Source of the DNA: Atrichornis clamosus
Taxonomy: Eukaryota; Chordata; Aves; Passeriformes; Menuridae
DNA length: 64,000 nt
NCBI GenBank assembly: GCA_013400975.1
Contig: WBMZ01008988.1
Location: 124,001 to 188,000 of the forward strand
Direction of reading: 5' to 3'
Below, piece by piece: positions 1 to 14,100 of this stretch. Position numbers and translations under genes: made by a program. Under the pieces are notes generated by a model. It did no database searches and was not told where the DNA came from. It saw only the letters and a list, made by a program, of their open reading frames with translations. Each line of letters starts with the position of its first letter. Position 1 is the first letter of the stretch.

Positions 1-3000
1 GCTGATTCCCTGCTCTCTGTTCTACTGTCCTAGTTGTACCCTTTCCCTTATATTTTCACTTCCAATTTCCTCAAAACGAGAAATTGTTCCTTTCTGCCTC
101 TAAATTCACAGGTGGGTAAAATCAAATTTGCTGGTACAAAAACTGCCGAGAAGACTGGCCCCAGAGACTGGCAGCTTCCCAGTGGGAAGAGAGCCATACT
201 CCTCCTCCCACTCCCATCATCCTGCTCTGCCTTTCAGGAGAGGTGGGAAGCAAAGAAAGGGCAAAGTACCACTAGCACAGCCCTACTTTGGGACTCCGCT
301 CTGAGGGGCTGGATGAAGCCTGACAAAAAACTGAAGCCTCGAAATAAATGTGTGGAACAGATATATACAGCTCCAGTCCAGCTGCTGTTCTAGACTGACC
401 TCCTTTTGCTTCAGTGGAAATTAGAGCCAATGCTGCCAGCTTCAGCATGCACGGAGGGATTAACTATTGTGATTCATGTTAAATTGCCACACTAATTTAA
501 TTCTATCAGACCTCAAGGCTTGGCTTTGGAATGTTTGTTATACATTGCAAAGTGCTTTTACTGGATACCCTGGGTTACCAGCACCATCACGTTCCTACTC
601 CTCAATTTTACTCTATCACAACAAATGTATTATCTAGCATGCAACCACAAACATCTAAAATAATTTCTCTTCAACACATGAGCTGTAGCACATCAAAACT
701 GTCCGATTGCTATAGAAACACTACAACATTATCATTTGTGAGAAAATATATGTCGCCTTGTAAATTTTATAGTAGAACCTTTATAAAATAGGTTGTTACA
801 GCTGTCAAACCAACCATATTTTAACAAACATGCCAGTAAGTGCTGTGAAAAGACTCCAAATAAATGCTGAAGACATCATATGATTTTGCATCAGTAAAGT
901 GAGTCAATATTATCCAGTGAGTCACCTAGCTAATTCACTGCAAATTTATGTGATTGTATAAGATGGAAGGTGAACACACATTTCCACAGATCCTTCAGGG
1001 CAAATCAAATATGCAAGCTGGGACAGGACAAGTAATTGCAAAATATTAACAAGCTGCAGAAATCCATTTTCTGCACTTTGTGCTTGATAATATGTCAGTG
1101 CTCACATGCTCCTGCTTCCTTCTTGGCACTGGCAACCATCAGAAAGTAAAGAATGAAAATTCCATATACCATTATAGGACCAACAGAATTGCAAAATCCC
1201 TGGCTGGTAGCTACATCATTTTCTAAAATAATAACAATTCACAACCACAGCGAAAAGATTTCTTCCAACTAAAGCAAATATATCTTATATACTAAAATGA
1301 GAGTGCATAATTTCCCCTATTAATATGAAATTACAATAATTATTAGTGGTGTAAGGAAATACAAAGGAAAAGAGTAGGAGGCTGTGGTTTGCAATAAGCC
1401 AGTGTAAGAGTGCCTCTACAAAGGAACTGAATAGCATCCATACACACAGATGCTCATTCTCTCTCTCTGTACCTGTATACTGCATCTATCTATCTATCTT
1501 TAAAATAAAGAAAATGAATTAATAAAGAAGACTTTAACAATATTTGTATTTAAAGGGGCATTATCCACAATACTAATGGCAGGCTGTTAAGTTTTGGTTT
1601 CCCTGTGCTGGTTTTTCCATTTTTGTTACTTTGAAAATTCTCCTCCTGATGCCTTCCTCATTTGTAACATGTGAAATTTGGGAATTGGCCAATACTGCTA
1701 CCATAATGTTATAGGGAATTCACACTTCAGTTCAGCAAAGGAATTTTTCCACAGACAGTATATACTAAAGACCAGTTAGCATTGAACACTCACTTAAAAT
1801 ATGTATTATATACGTTACTCTGTATTACTCAGTATGAATCTCATATAAATAAACTTCAAATAATTATATTAGAATTTTGCAATCTTATAACTTTTATCAA
1901 AGAAACATATCCCATTGAAATTGCCATCTGCTGAACTTGCTTCTTGACTTTGTTTCATCTTTCTGCGGCATGGGAATAATCACCAATACTATTGGGAAAA
2001 AATATATAAATAACACCTTAAATAAGTTTTCTCTCTTATGAAATCTGCAGGGGTTTGACTAAAGAGAAGAAAAGAGGTTTTTGTCCTGTGTTAGTGAATG
2101 GCTGAATCTCTTGATTTCTGCTGATCAGTTTAAAAATAGAAAAGAAAATACAGCTCAGAATTACTAAGATTCATTAAAATGCTCTTGTATTAGACGCTTA
2201 TGCAACAAACTGGAAGCGTCACAGTGACATTAAAAATAATCTCGTTTTTGAGGCAGATACAAAAATTCTTCCTGTTGATGAGATAAGCTTAATACTAATT
2301 GATACAGTAAGGAAGCAACTGCTCCCATTAATAGTTACTCCAAAGTTTTAATTGTTCACTACACTTTCATACACTTCTCAAGGAAACAGCAGGACAGAAC
2401 ACTCCCAGAGAAGAAGTAACTGATGAACTAATTAATGGTTTGGTCTGGTAATTTCAACATGACCACGTTAAAAACAAGTGAGGGAAGCTTTGGGTGTGCC
2501 CCACCTGCAGAAGAAAGGTGTTTTCTTGCCACATGTGAGTCTAATTTAGCCACTTAAGAGTTTCTCAACCTGGCAGACCAGCTGAATTCTGGGTTTACTC
2601 AACAGTACTACCACCAACCCAAACCCATCTGTCTTTCATTAAGATTTTACCTCACTACTGGTTACCAAATGTTAGCTAAAATGTGGTAAGAATAGACTCT
2701 TCTATCTCCCCAAAGAAGAAAAACATTAATTTGAAAGCATTTCTCAAGTCAGAAAGAGGAAGGACTAAGAGTCACAAGAACCTTATCTATTTAGCAGATT
2801 TGCTACTCTTTTACACCTAAGAGTAATCTTATCTTTTGAAAAAATCCACCAGCTCCAGAAGATGCTGATAATAACCCCCACTCCGTTTCACAGAAACAGA
2901 CCTTCTTAGTGATTCAATTTATTTCACACCACTCAAACACAGAACTCTTCTTCAACAAATATCCAGCAATCCCTGCTGTGTTTTGGGCAGTCCCAGTCTT

Positions 3001-3730
3001 CCAACAGCATGTGAAATTGTCCTTAAACATCTAAGGCGATGTTGCTGCCCAAACTTTTCCAAGTCCTCTTTTTTCTCCCTAGGTAAGCAAAAGCAGTGCA
3101 CAGGCAGAATTGTGCAAAGCTTTTGAAACTTGCATGGCCAAGCAGATGGTGACCTGTACCTGCAGCACAGACACCCAAAAAGACCTCTGGGGCAGAAACT
3201 TAACACTCGTGCATTTCCATAGAGAGCTAGGACAACAGAAGTTCTCATGGGCTTAAGCCCTCTAAGTGCTAGAACTATATAAACACTGCAGTATAAATAG
3301 TTACCTAACACACAGTTCTTTTGTCTCAGCATCTGACCTGAATATTAAAAACCTGGGTTTGGTGACCCATGCTGGCAGATGTACCATATCCTACATGAAG
3401 ATTACCAAAACAGTCAATAAAACTTTTTAAATCCCACAACTTTTTCCTATCTCTTTCCTATCAAAAGCTATGGAGTCACCATGCCTGAACATGTCTGCTA
3501 AACCTTCAAAATATATTCTCTGCATTGAAATTTAAACCTCTCCTATCATGTCTTTGAAGGTCTATGATTGGTCACACCCCTGCAAGTTTGATCAACCAGT
3601 TTGGACAACACTGGAACACTATTGCTTAAAATACCACCACTTTTTTTTTTTTGCCTAGCTTATTTAGTATTATCCCCATTTACCTGGGCATCAGATGTAA
3701 TCAGCCTTGGTCCTTATGCAAAACCTCTAA
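1..3730 (-). other. ANO10 downstream intron, distal part; no feature recognised
   Basis: AT-rich intronic DNA. Short open frames on both strands do not resemble known proteins. A short (ATCT)4 run lies at 1484-1499 and a T12 run at 3641-3652, beside the CR1 copy. No exon, RNA gene or promoter is supported. Assignment to an ANO10 intron is inferred from the exon at 30.1 kb and would fail if the gene ended before this point. Confidence 0.5.
1484..1499. repeat. (ATCT)4 microsatellite
   Basis: Four perfect ATCT units, preceded by a CT-rich run at about 1459-1468. Short; possibly polymorphic. Confidence 0.8.
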
Positions 3731-4108
3731 AGAATTATACAATGGCTTGCATTGGAAGGGACCCTAAAAATCATCTAGTTCTAACCCCCTGGATGGGCAG
3801 AAGGGACACCTTCTGCTAACCAGGTTGCTCAGGGCTCCATCCAACCTGGCCTTGAACGCTTCCAGGGATGGGGCATCCACAACTTCTCTGGGCAACCTGT
3901 TCCAGTGCCTCACCACCCTCATAGTAAAGAATTTCTTCCTAATATCTGATCTATATATACTCTCTTTCAGTTTGAAACCATTCCCTCTTGTCCTATCAGT
4001 ACATGCCCATGTAAATAGTCTCTCTCCATCTTTCCTGTAGGCTCCCTTCAGGTTCTGGAATGCTGAAATTAAGTCACCCCAAAGCTGCCTTTTTTCCAGG
4101 ATGGAAAA
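3731..4108 (-). mobile_element. CR1 LINE fragment, 3' end, 5'-truncated
   Basis: Read on the minus strand, this is the 3' end of a chicken-repeat-1 (CR1) non-LTR retrotransposon: the C-terminal part of ORF2 followed by the short 3' UTR. The ORF2 product carries an endonuclease and a reverse transcriptase. Visible protein landmarks in order are LEKRQLWGDLI, DRTRGNGFKL, SDIRKKFFTMRVVRHWNRLP, PREVVDAPSLEAFKARLD and a 3' end reading GGGTCCCTTCCAAT then a degenerate ATTCT-type tail near 3731. The frame is open for the whole ORF2 remnant down to the stop at 3764, so this copy is only moderately decayed. Homology ends near 4108, which is the usual 5' truncation of CR1. It lies in sense orientation relative to ANO10. 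No clear target-site duplication is visible, as expected for CR1. Confidence 0.93.
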
Positions 4109-4780
4109 AGTACTTGCTCTAGTATCAAAAACCGGGTTTTCATCTTTGAAAAGAAAAGTCATTGCTTTATCATGCTTAACATTTTTGTTGATTTTTCCTG
4201 GGGGTTTGGGATTGTTGGCATTTTTTCTTCCTTTTTTTCCCCTCCTAAAAAGAAATAATTATACTCCACACCACTCCATCCTTTCTCCTCAACTGCCCCA
4301 TTGATTCATTCCAGAGTTTTATCTGGAAGATGGTCCTTTCTGGCTTGTATTTTTCTTTCGTAATAAGCCAATACCCTACCAAACATTCCATGTCTGACAA
4401 GGTAATCATTTCTGCCCAAACAAGACATGTTTTGAGTGTTCCCTCGTCTGCTCTGAGGAACCAAGGAGAGGTCACAGAACTGCAGCAGACTCTTCAACTG
4501 AGATGTGCACTACTTCAGTACATATTGCTGTGGGACAGAGATAACAAGGTAGATAGTACAGCTATGGCTCATTTCTCTACACACATTCCAACTAGGTCTT
4601 CCACATTAAACAAAAATTGAGACAGTAGAGAAAAAAATACCTTGGAATATGAATGATACTATTATCATCTGAAGAAACAGATAAAAAGGAAAAAAACATT
4701 CTCCTAATAAAATAAGGTAATCAGACAGAAAAATCATAGATTGGCTATGCAGCCCTAACAGAGATTCAAAAACTAGAGCA

Positions 4781-4822
4781 CTCTCCCTCTCCCTCTCTCT
4801 CAAAAAAAAAAAAAAAAAAAAA
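4781..4822. repeat. CT-rich tract joined to A21
   Basis: A 21-base CT tract with CCCTCT units runs directly into 21 consecutive A residues (4802-4822). In gene sense this is T21 followed by GA repeats. No retroposed body is recognisable on either side, so I call it a compound simple repeat and not a poly(A) tail. Confidence 0.9.
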
Positions 4823-4848
4823 GGCAGCAAAGCTTGTAAATGAGGAAG

Positions 4849-4883
4849 AAAACCCAACCAACCAACAAACCCCAAACCAAACA
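4849..4883. repeat. CCAA/CAAA low-complexity tract
   Basis: A/C-only stretch with repeated CCAA and CAAAC units, shortly after the A21 tract. In gene sense it is a TTGG/GTTTG-rich tract. Confidence 0.75.
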
Positions 4884-5071
4884 GGGCAACTAAATAAACT
4901 TCAGATTCTCCAAATGCTTCTCATAAAAGCAAATCTTTCTGTTTTCAATCTATTTCACAGGATACATAGCCATAAGCAGTGCACATTACACCTATTACTG
5001 GGTGAATAACCTAGTAAACTACAGAGGCACAACTGTTCTGAAATGACAGCTGAAGTTTTACTTGTTGTCAA

Positions 5072-5102
5072 TAGAAAAGAAAGGAAAAAGAAAGAAAAAG
5101 AG
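5072..5102. repeat. GAAA-rich purine tract
   Basis: Pure purine run of GAAA/GGAAA units on the plus strand (CT-rich in gene sense). Confidence 0.75.
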
Positions 5103-8100
5103 TGTTACAGTACCTTAACCTATAAAACATTCTATTTGATTCTAGTTCTGCTTTTCTATTTAATTTTAATTTCTTTTACTAAAACTTTAAAATACAATAA
5201 AGCTTTCAAAAGTATCTGTATGAATTTAGTTCTTTTGGCAGATATTTTCCTCCTGGCTTCTCTAATCCGTTTTATATGAGCTGGCATCTTAAAAAGCATG
5301 CTTCAGTATGCAGAGCCTAACAGCACCATTGAAACCTCCTGACAGCCTGCTTCTCAGAAGCAAAAAAGACATTATCTCCCCAAAAGACCTGCTCTAAACA
5401 GTGTTCTCTTTTGCACATGAGCTACCTGTCACCCCATGCCCTGTTACTTGTAATTTGTGTAGTTGCACATCAAAGAGAACCAGTGCTGAGGGCACATACA
5501 CGAAAACTACTCTTTTGGTAGAGCACACAGCTATTTATATATTTATATATGCTTTCTATGTACCTAAATGAATTTGGTTTTTATGAAAATTCCCTCTGAA
5601 TATTGGAGACTTCAGTTTTTTATTAAATAAACACAGAGCAGCAACATAATATTGCTTCTGTAACAGAGCAGCACCAAGTCCGATACACATGCAATGATGC
5701 AGATATGCCTGTCTATAGAAAGCTATGGTATGTGGCCCATGCTTTCACAAAGTTCCTAGCAGAATGTTATACTGAGCTGACAAAAATGTAGAATGTCAGT
5801 CACTTCAGCTTAATACTTATTTCAGGAAGAGAAGGTTAAAGGAACTCCACTGCTTGCTAAATTTCCTCAGAATACATTTCAGTACTTTATAATCTGTTAA
5901 ACATACAACATTCAATATCCCACTGTCTGTATGAGTAACAGAAAATAGTTATTTTCAGCTTGTCAAAAGAAATTTCAGTTTATACAGCAGAGTGTGCAAT
6001 GAATTAATTACACACTAGGGAATTAGAATCTAAAATATTCACCCTGCTATCTTTAAAAGGATGCTGAATACTAATTAAAGACTGACATGCTCTTTGACCC
6101 TAACCATCTTTCTTTGAACACAAAACCTCTTGAATTTCCCAAATGTCAAGCCTTGCTGCTGTCCCATAGAAGTGTATGAGACTTCAAATGCAGAAGAAAT
6201 CCTGTCTTTACGATGCTCTGCACAAGAAAGAAAGAACAGGCAATGCTTGTATGTTGACTGTTGCAGACTTTTGGGTTAAAATCCCTCCTGCATCCTTCAT
6301 GAACGTATCAGGTCTCTTTTGCTCCACTTAATGTGTTCTCTGTTTTGCTTGCATATTGAAAAACACCTCAAATTAGTGTGACTAACCTTCTTACATTAAT
6401 TTTTCTTTGTTTAATCACTTCACAATTCAACCATTTCACAGTTCAGTTGTTGCTTCACTGTGATAGTCTCTAACAGATTTGCTGTCAGTCTGAACTACAT
6501 GTAGGTCCTGGCCAGAATGGCATTTTCCACAATCTTGTGCTAGAAACAAATTTAAGGAGAAAATGCAATGGTAATGAATCCATTTCTAGTGCCTTATGAT
6601 GTATCATCTTACCCAGAGTACCTCAATTCTGTAAATCTCTGCCTTCCCCTCAGGTTTTGTACACACAGCAAATGCCCCCTCACAGGAAGACTAACACGTG
6701 CCATGCACACAGTGTCCCACTGTGGGTGCATATTCATTGCAAAGTGCAGAATGAACACTTCATTGCTTATCCAGTACCTGAGGAGTTTATGTATGCTGTG
6801 TCCCCTCATGCTAAACGAAAAAGGACTTGGAAGTAGGTAAATGGTAGATTTGCATCTCAACAAAACATTCTGACAACTCCAGTTATTAATGGGTAGCTTC
6901 CCTTCCTCCCTTCAATGCCTGTCCACACGATCATTCACACTGTCACTGATTCAAAGCAGGATCCTCCCACATATTCACAGTTGATTAGGAGTTAGATTTG
7001 AGAGTCTTTCAGCTGCACAGCTCACAAAGGACGGCCAAGAACAGCTTTTCCTCTGGATATCTCTGAAAGTGCAGAGTTTGGTGATATGGTAGCAAACAAG
7101 GGGGTTATTTTTCAAATGTCAGGACCGCAGAATTTTCTGTGAGCTCAATACTAATTCCAGCACTGATGGGTGTACCTGGGTAAATAAATGCAGGCAAGTA
7201 TCTCATTCCAAACTCTGATGACCTGTTACCCTGTTAGTCTCCTTAGTGATAGGCTTATATTGAGTATAATTATCTTGAGTAACCAAAACATTAAAGTTAA
7301 ATTTAAAAAAAATTCTCAAGCTGAAGTGTTCAAGGTACATGTACATCCACATTGTAATAGGCATCTGGACAAGCAAATAACATAATCACACATCTTGAAC
7401 TGACAGCACGTATTACTACAGAATAATTATTAAATAACAACTCTTTAAAATTCAAGCAAGTCTCTGGATTTCAATGGCGGCCAACAACTGTCTCCTAAAA
7501 TCTGCAGCTTTCACAGTGACAGTACGTCTCTTTAAAATCACCTGAATCAGATGTCTAAAGGGCCAGGGTCATGGAACAAGGAACCACAAAGTAACTTTCC
7601 AGCCACCAGTCAATTTCAACAGAAGTCATAAATTTGCAGAGATCTCAAGGATACCAAGTGTCTCTTCATCTTATGAAAAATCAGTAGCTTTATATGAAGG
7701 GAAATCCAAACCAACCCCCTATCACTGAAAACAGAACTGTAGCTCAGAGTAGCTGCCAGTTGTTTAATCAGGACATGCGCACAGCTGCCTATAGGCTCAG
7801 GAATGACAGAACATAAATCCTGAGGAAATCAGGCTTCATTAGTTCTGCTGCCTATAAGCAGATTGTGTGCAACGTGAGAACACGCAAATGAAAAAGTTTA
7901 TTGTATAAGAAATCAGTCCAGTCTCCTTCACGGTACCTGTCCCTGTACAGTCTTGATAAAAGAATTTTCAGTCCCTTCCCTGTTTACAACGTGCATTTAT
8001 CAGACAGTGCTACCATTTTCATGAGCCTCTCAGCATACAGGTATCCAAATTTTGTATTTATTTTTATCTAAAAAAGACTAAGACTTTATGTTCAAAATAC

Positions 8101-11100
8101 CTTTTTGTCCTTTTTTGTCTCTAAATGGAAGTTATTGCTCTGTTTGAGAGAGCAGGCAGGTAAAAAGAAATTTTATAACATTTTCAAAGAATAAAATTAA
8201 TGCAGGCATATGACAGAAAGAAACTGTCAACCACAACAAAAATCAGCGTAACTACAACTTACCGCTTTGATAAACTTGAAAACACTCATAGTTTATAGAA
8301 ATTTAGCACTCCAAGGACCCAGGAAAATAGTATCTGCCATGGCAACCAAACAGAGCAGTCTTCTGGCACTTTCTGAATGAGCATTTAGGAGGAGATTAAT
8401 TCAATACTCTGCATGATGAAAGGGCTCTTGAGATCCATAACTGTCTCCCACAAATTACCCTTATTGTACAACTGGATGTTTAGAACAGATTGCACATTAT
8501 CTATATTGAACTAGAGCTTTCACAGCAAATTTATATGAAACAGATTAAGCCCACATGATGTGTCATACTATTTTTCACCCACTCATTTCAGGGCATTTAT
8601 AAAAATGGGCATTTTATTAAACCTAAAGATTGTTGCAGTTTTGCAGGATTTATTTTTAAGCTTATTTATATTTAGAAGCTACTGCAGAGCCTTTTTACTA
8701 TGAAACTTTGAAATTTCTGAAACATGTAAAAGCATAAAGAGGTATTACAGAATTTACAATACAGTATGAAAACCGACAGCATTGAGACTGCCACGTAAGT
8801 GAGCATTATAGTCTTTGTCATGCATTTCATGCTATTTTGAATTTACAGTAAATTCATGACATACCTCAATAAATAATTGTCTTCCCATTTATATATACCA
8901 AACCATATTCTTCAGCAAATGCAGCACCTGATGAGCACCAGACAGCCCAACGAAAGCAAGGGTCTCACAGAACACATTCTAGAAGAGTATATTAAACCTC
9001 TAGCTGCATCATTAAAATCGAAATTATTATGGAATCTTGCCTCCCAAGACAAAAGTGGCTTGGTATTTTGTTTACTGATCTCCTTGTATTGCATCCAATT
9101 ATACTGTACGACATATAAAATAGATGAAACTTGGAATAAAACAAGATTTAGAGTGCAAGCACATTTAGAAATGATTACAGGATAGAAGAGCCAGTCAGCT
9201 ACTCCTAGGAAAGAGGAAACACGTGTTGCCTCTCATGAGGCTACTGAAAACTTCTCCACAATCCAGCAATGCTCAAGATGCAATATTTCACTTGGATTAA
9301 GAGAAGAGCTTTCCAGTTGTTTGCAGTTATGAGTTACACCTGGATTGAACAAACTGTTCTGGAGGAGGTACACAGAAAAAGTAGTCTTAGCCAATCTGAT
9401 AAAAGTTACTTGAGGTTGAAGATTATAAAGAGCTTTGATTCAGTTTTGTATTTGGCAACTGCAATGAATGAAAGGTGAACTTTTCAAAAAATTTCTAAAG
9501 GCCACACATAATTTGCAGTGATAGACAGTGGAAATTAGCCACTTAATCCATCAGCGTTTCTGAAAAATCCCACTTTGGCTTTGATTACATTATCATACAT
9601 TATTTCTGCAAAATCCCTATCTTCTTTACAACTTGGAATATATTAGGCAGGCAACAAGAAAAACAAAAAGTAGTGAGTGTAATTACAATTTTGAAGATCC
9701 AAGAGTTACGCAGAGCTACCATTTATCTGCAAATGAGACAATTCTGAATCTACACTGCTTTAGTATAGATTGTACTCTATAAAGTGTGTGGAGGAACTGT
9801 GTATCCTGAATAATAAACACCATGTAAATCAAGGAGTAGCAGTCAGGTTCTAAGCAGAGAAAAGAAAGAATTTACCTTGCCATTAAACAGTGAAAATAAA
9901 AATAAATTTCAGTAAAGCAACCTCACTCACTGAACATCATGTAACATATAACAGAATGAGCTAAGAATATTGGGTGGAATAAAAATCCAGAGCACAAGGA
10001 GCAAAACTGCGGTTTGGCAAGTTCCCTTCAATTTACTACTTCTTCCTTTAGTCCCATTTTACAATCATTATATCACTAACAAACCTTCACTCCTCACTTT
10101 TGTACTGATAACTAATGCTGTTATTAAAGGTCTTTAAAAACATTAGGCATTTTAAGGACTCTAACAACACCAAAAAAAACCCCAAAAAACACTCTGGGCT
10201 TGAGAGTGAGAGGCTCTCAAACCTAATAGAGTTGGGCTGATTATTCCAGCTAAAGACTTTTGTGTTTCTTGACTCTTGGAAAAAGCAACAAAGTGAAGCA
10301 GATTTGCACATTTCATCATTTAGACTCTACAGGAAAGCTACACAGGTTCTAATATCTGTATTTTAGAAAACAATTGAGGCTTTCAAGACCATTATAATGA
10401 TACCTCCCCCAGAAGTATATCTGCTGATTAATAAACCTCCAAAACAAACCAATCTTTGTTGTATAAAGAGAATTAAATATGTTACAATTTCAAGTCAATA
10501 TATTTCCAAGGAATTAGGAACAGTAGTTTGAAAATTCTGTCCCAAAGGATTTGCAGAAGTACTTATATGATTGAGTAAATTGGTTCTCCCCAATACTACC
10601 ACCTCAAGATAATTATTTTCCAAAGCTACTCTTCACAAACAAGCTAGACAAATCTACAAATGTGATAAGAATTTGAATCTGCAATTCATGAAAGAAAATA
10701 TGTAACGAGAGAGCAAAGAATCATTCACAGGTATGAAACCTGTCCCAACATCAAATTCCTCTGTCTCCATGTCAGCTAAATCTGAGGTTTTATGCCTGCA
10801 CTCATCCCTCCCTCTCTTCAATAAAAAAAACCCCAACAACCATAAATGTCACGTTAAAATTATCTTTCTGATCTGTGCCTTTATCATCATTCTCTTCAGC
10901 CTACTGTTCCTTTGCATGAAACTAAACTCTTCTGACTTTCAGAAGTTTTGTCATCTATTCTGCATCCATGTACTCTGTTCTCTCACAGAGAACTAATTCT
11001 TCTCACAGCCAAAGAAATAATTCCTTGCCAGTATGCTTCTCCCTCAAAATCACTGTTCTTTCATGTTGCCATACAAGTATGGAAAAGCTCTCTGTGAGTA

Positions 11101-14100
11101 CTCATAAAAAGTATCCTGAAAAAATCTTTTTTAATGTATAAAGATCAGTTCATAAAACTGATCAGGCATTTATTACTCATTTATCATGAACATGTTTTCC
11201 TGAGTGGGCCAAGAGCTCTTCATTAGATCTAACTGATTCGATCTGCCAAAATACCTATTATTTTTACCACATCCTCCAGAACCTAATTTTTGCTATAGTT
11301 TTAATATTGTAATGTAATAGAAAGTATTATCTAATCTTATCTATAGATATCACTACTTGTCTCCTAAAATAGTTACAGTGAGAAACTGGAAATGCAGCAT
11401 GACCTGTAACATATTTAGAGTATAGTATTGAGAAGGGAACATATTTTGTAGGAGTGAGTTCTTTTCATGACTGAGTAAAGACATAATGAGAGCTGTACTT
11501 CACATTATGAAAGTTTTATAGTTCCAGATATTCTGAATGAATGGAAAATTTAAATTTAGTAAGATGTGCTCTGAAGCCAACCTTGTCATTTAAACACCTT
11601 TTGAGTCCTTAGGAACAGGGCTGACTGTTGCCTTGGAAACAAAGACTGTTCTCTGGTGTGTTCGTTTCAAGGGATTCTGTCAATTTGAAGTCAAATTTCC
11701 AATTGCTTATTTTATAGACAGTGCAGGTGCAAAAGTTTTTAAGATCAGAACAAAAACTGTCTGCAATGCTGTTCCCTGACAACAGTGTATATTCATTTAT
11801 TTACTTATTTTGCACTGCCCTTGGCAAATGATATTCTTGTGTAACATTCTCCAGGAAACTCAACTGCATACTGTCCCTCTGCGTAAGAGGGTGATTATGA
11901 TAATGGGGGAAACAAACCTGAAAGTGAAAATGCAAAGACCTTCAGGCATAAACAAACAAACATATAATTTTGGTCCTACGGTTCTTTCAACTGATCTAGG
12001 ATATTTATAAAAAAATAAACAGGAAAACAAGCAAAAACCATCCTATGCTCTACTTTTAGGCATAGATTTTTTAAATATGCATCTATGTTTAGACAAAGTA
12101 TTTGTAAAAATGAGAACTAACATTTAAAAAGACATTCCATTTCTGTGAAGCCATTTTATTTAAATACAGTGTAAAAAAAGACATGAAGAGACACTACCAA
12201 GCAGGACCTTTGATAGGGGATGACACTCCTATTTTCTGAAGTTCAAATTCAGTCCTGTATTAATGGGCCCCCTTTATTCACACTCAAGTAAATCATGACA
12301 TATCTAATTTTGTCCCTTACTTGGTCAAAATATAAACACTTCCATTTTCAAACAGGATTTATATTATGGGCCAAGTTCTCAGCTGGTGTCTATCCATGCA
12401 AACATCTACCCTTCACCCTGAGGGAGACCTGTCCCAAGATGCTCCATGTACAGTTAACAGAGAGGGGTAGGTTCCTTCATAGATTGCTCATAACTCAAAG
12501 TCAGATTCCTGTTCTGAGGAACCTCTTTCTCTGCTTTTCTTCAAGGAACGGGGGAGACTGGCATTTCTAAAACAAATTCTTTGCTATGATAGTAAAATGT
12601 TAGTACCACACTAACACCTCTAATCAGCTATAGGAGTTTTATGCTGTTAAAAATATTTTTTCTTCCTCACAAGCACAGGGCTCCTTAACTTCTATTATCC
12701 CATATTGTTACAAAGCACATCCCCAGAGCATTCATTCATGAATCCAGTCTTCAGAAACTGTGAGTTTCACACAGCTGTAAAACAAGCACTCACTTGTCCA
12801 TTTAAAATCTGCATTCTCTATTTTTGTTGGTGAAATTCAACCAGACTTTTCTTTAGTATTCCAGGACTTAATATATCTAAAAATTTCTCACGACCAGCCT
12901 TGCCTTTCCAAACAAATTGCAGAATTCTTATCTCAAAATGATTGATGAAAATCAAAGTTATTTTACAGGAGGAAGAACAGCTCATACAGAAAAACTTTTA
13001 TTTCCACATAACCATATGCAGTATAGGGGCCATAAGTTGCATATATATGTAGAGAGGAAAAAAACTCCAAGCCCCTGAAATAAGAAGTAAAATTTAAATG
13101 AAGCAGCTACTGAATGATTCAGCATCAGAATTACTATCAAAATTGTCACTGACAAGGTGATTCAGTATTACCAAAAAACAGTTATAAGGGCATACAGGCC
13201 CACATGCACCCGCAGGTATGTAAAGGTGTATATATGCATAGGAATTAGTGTACTAGGAAAATAAAAATGTACTTTAAACAGAATGAGAGAACTCACAGTT
13301 AAGGTACATTTCAACATGATGATGAAGGCAGGAATAGCTCATTTTTTTTCTACTGGTAAGACAATGACATTGCTTACTTTTGCTATCAATGCAAAGCTAA
13401 AAAGCAAATGAAGGAACATCTTCTAAGTGCGCCATGTGCAAATATCTTTCCTGTCACTCCTCCACCTTCCTCAACTTTCAATTTCAGGTTTCAGTATTCA
13501 GTTTTGTTTGCACCAGGCTTTTTTTGCAAAAGATTGCATTCTGTTCTCACTGAAATGAAGGCCTTTGAGAGCTGAGTATTTTGAGTGTTATAATAAAAAT
13601 GTGTGCATAATGAGGGTAAATTAAATGCAATTTAATCTAGTTGAGAGGGTGGAAGATTTTGTTCAAATACTGAATATTGTGATGAGTGAACCAAACAATT
13701 CAGAATAGATTCTTTTCTTCTGTAGTTCTTTGTTTGTGTCCTAATAAAATCAATGTAAACAAACTGCCTTGCAGAGCAAGGCTGGCATGGGTACTTAAAT
13801 TACTTTTTTCAGCCCGTTTCTTCTCCTGGATTAATTCCACTGTCACTTTGTGTAGAGCTGTGGAACACTCATAGTGGCAAATAAATGGATGTTTACAAAA
13901 TACTCACTGCACAGGGACTTTAAATGCCTAACAGCTGATTAGAGTCCAGGGTGAACTGCAACAAGGCAAAGAGTATATTTACAAAATCAGGTTCAAGAAA
14001 CTCACTGCATGACAACCTAACAATACCTCTCCCATGGGGACAAGAAACATTAAGAAAAGTAAAACAAAGAAATGCAAAACTGGAAAGACAGAAGAGTCTA

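Noticed and set aside
34..393. 119-codon plus-strand open frame at the window start
   Set aside because: The translation has no domain-like pattern I recognise and there is no matching evidence on either side. Treated as a chance frame in a slightly GC-richer stretch.
1916..1975. Minus-strand CCGCAG followed by a Lys-rich open frame as a possible terminal ANO10 exon
   Set aside because: There is no polypyrimidine tract upstream, and the residues (KDETKSRSKF) do not match the expected continuation after KQQ.
3825..4040. Plus-strand frame over the first CR1 copy
   Set aside because: Antisense shadow of the CR1 ORF2 remnant.
4802..4822. A21 as the poly(A) tail of a processed pseudogene or retroposon
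   Set aside because: No retroposed body, no poly(A) signal at the right distance and no target-site duplication. The adjoining CT repeat points to a compound simple repeat.
8877..9185. 102-codon plus-strand open frame
   Set aside because: No recognisable family, no splice or promoter context, and on the strand opposite to the host gene. It is the sort of length expected by chance in 64 kb. The next open frame (9269-9478) is in a different phase and equally unrecognisable.
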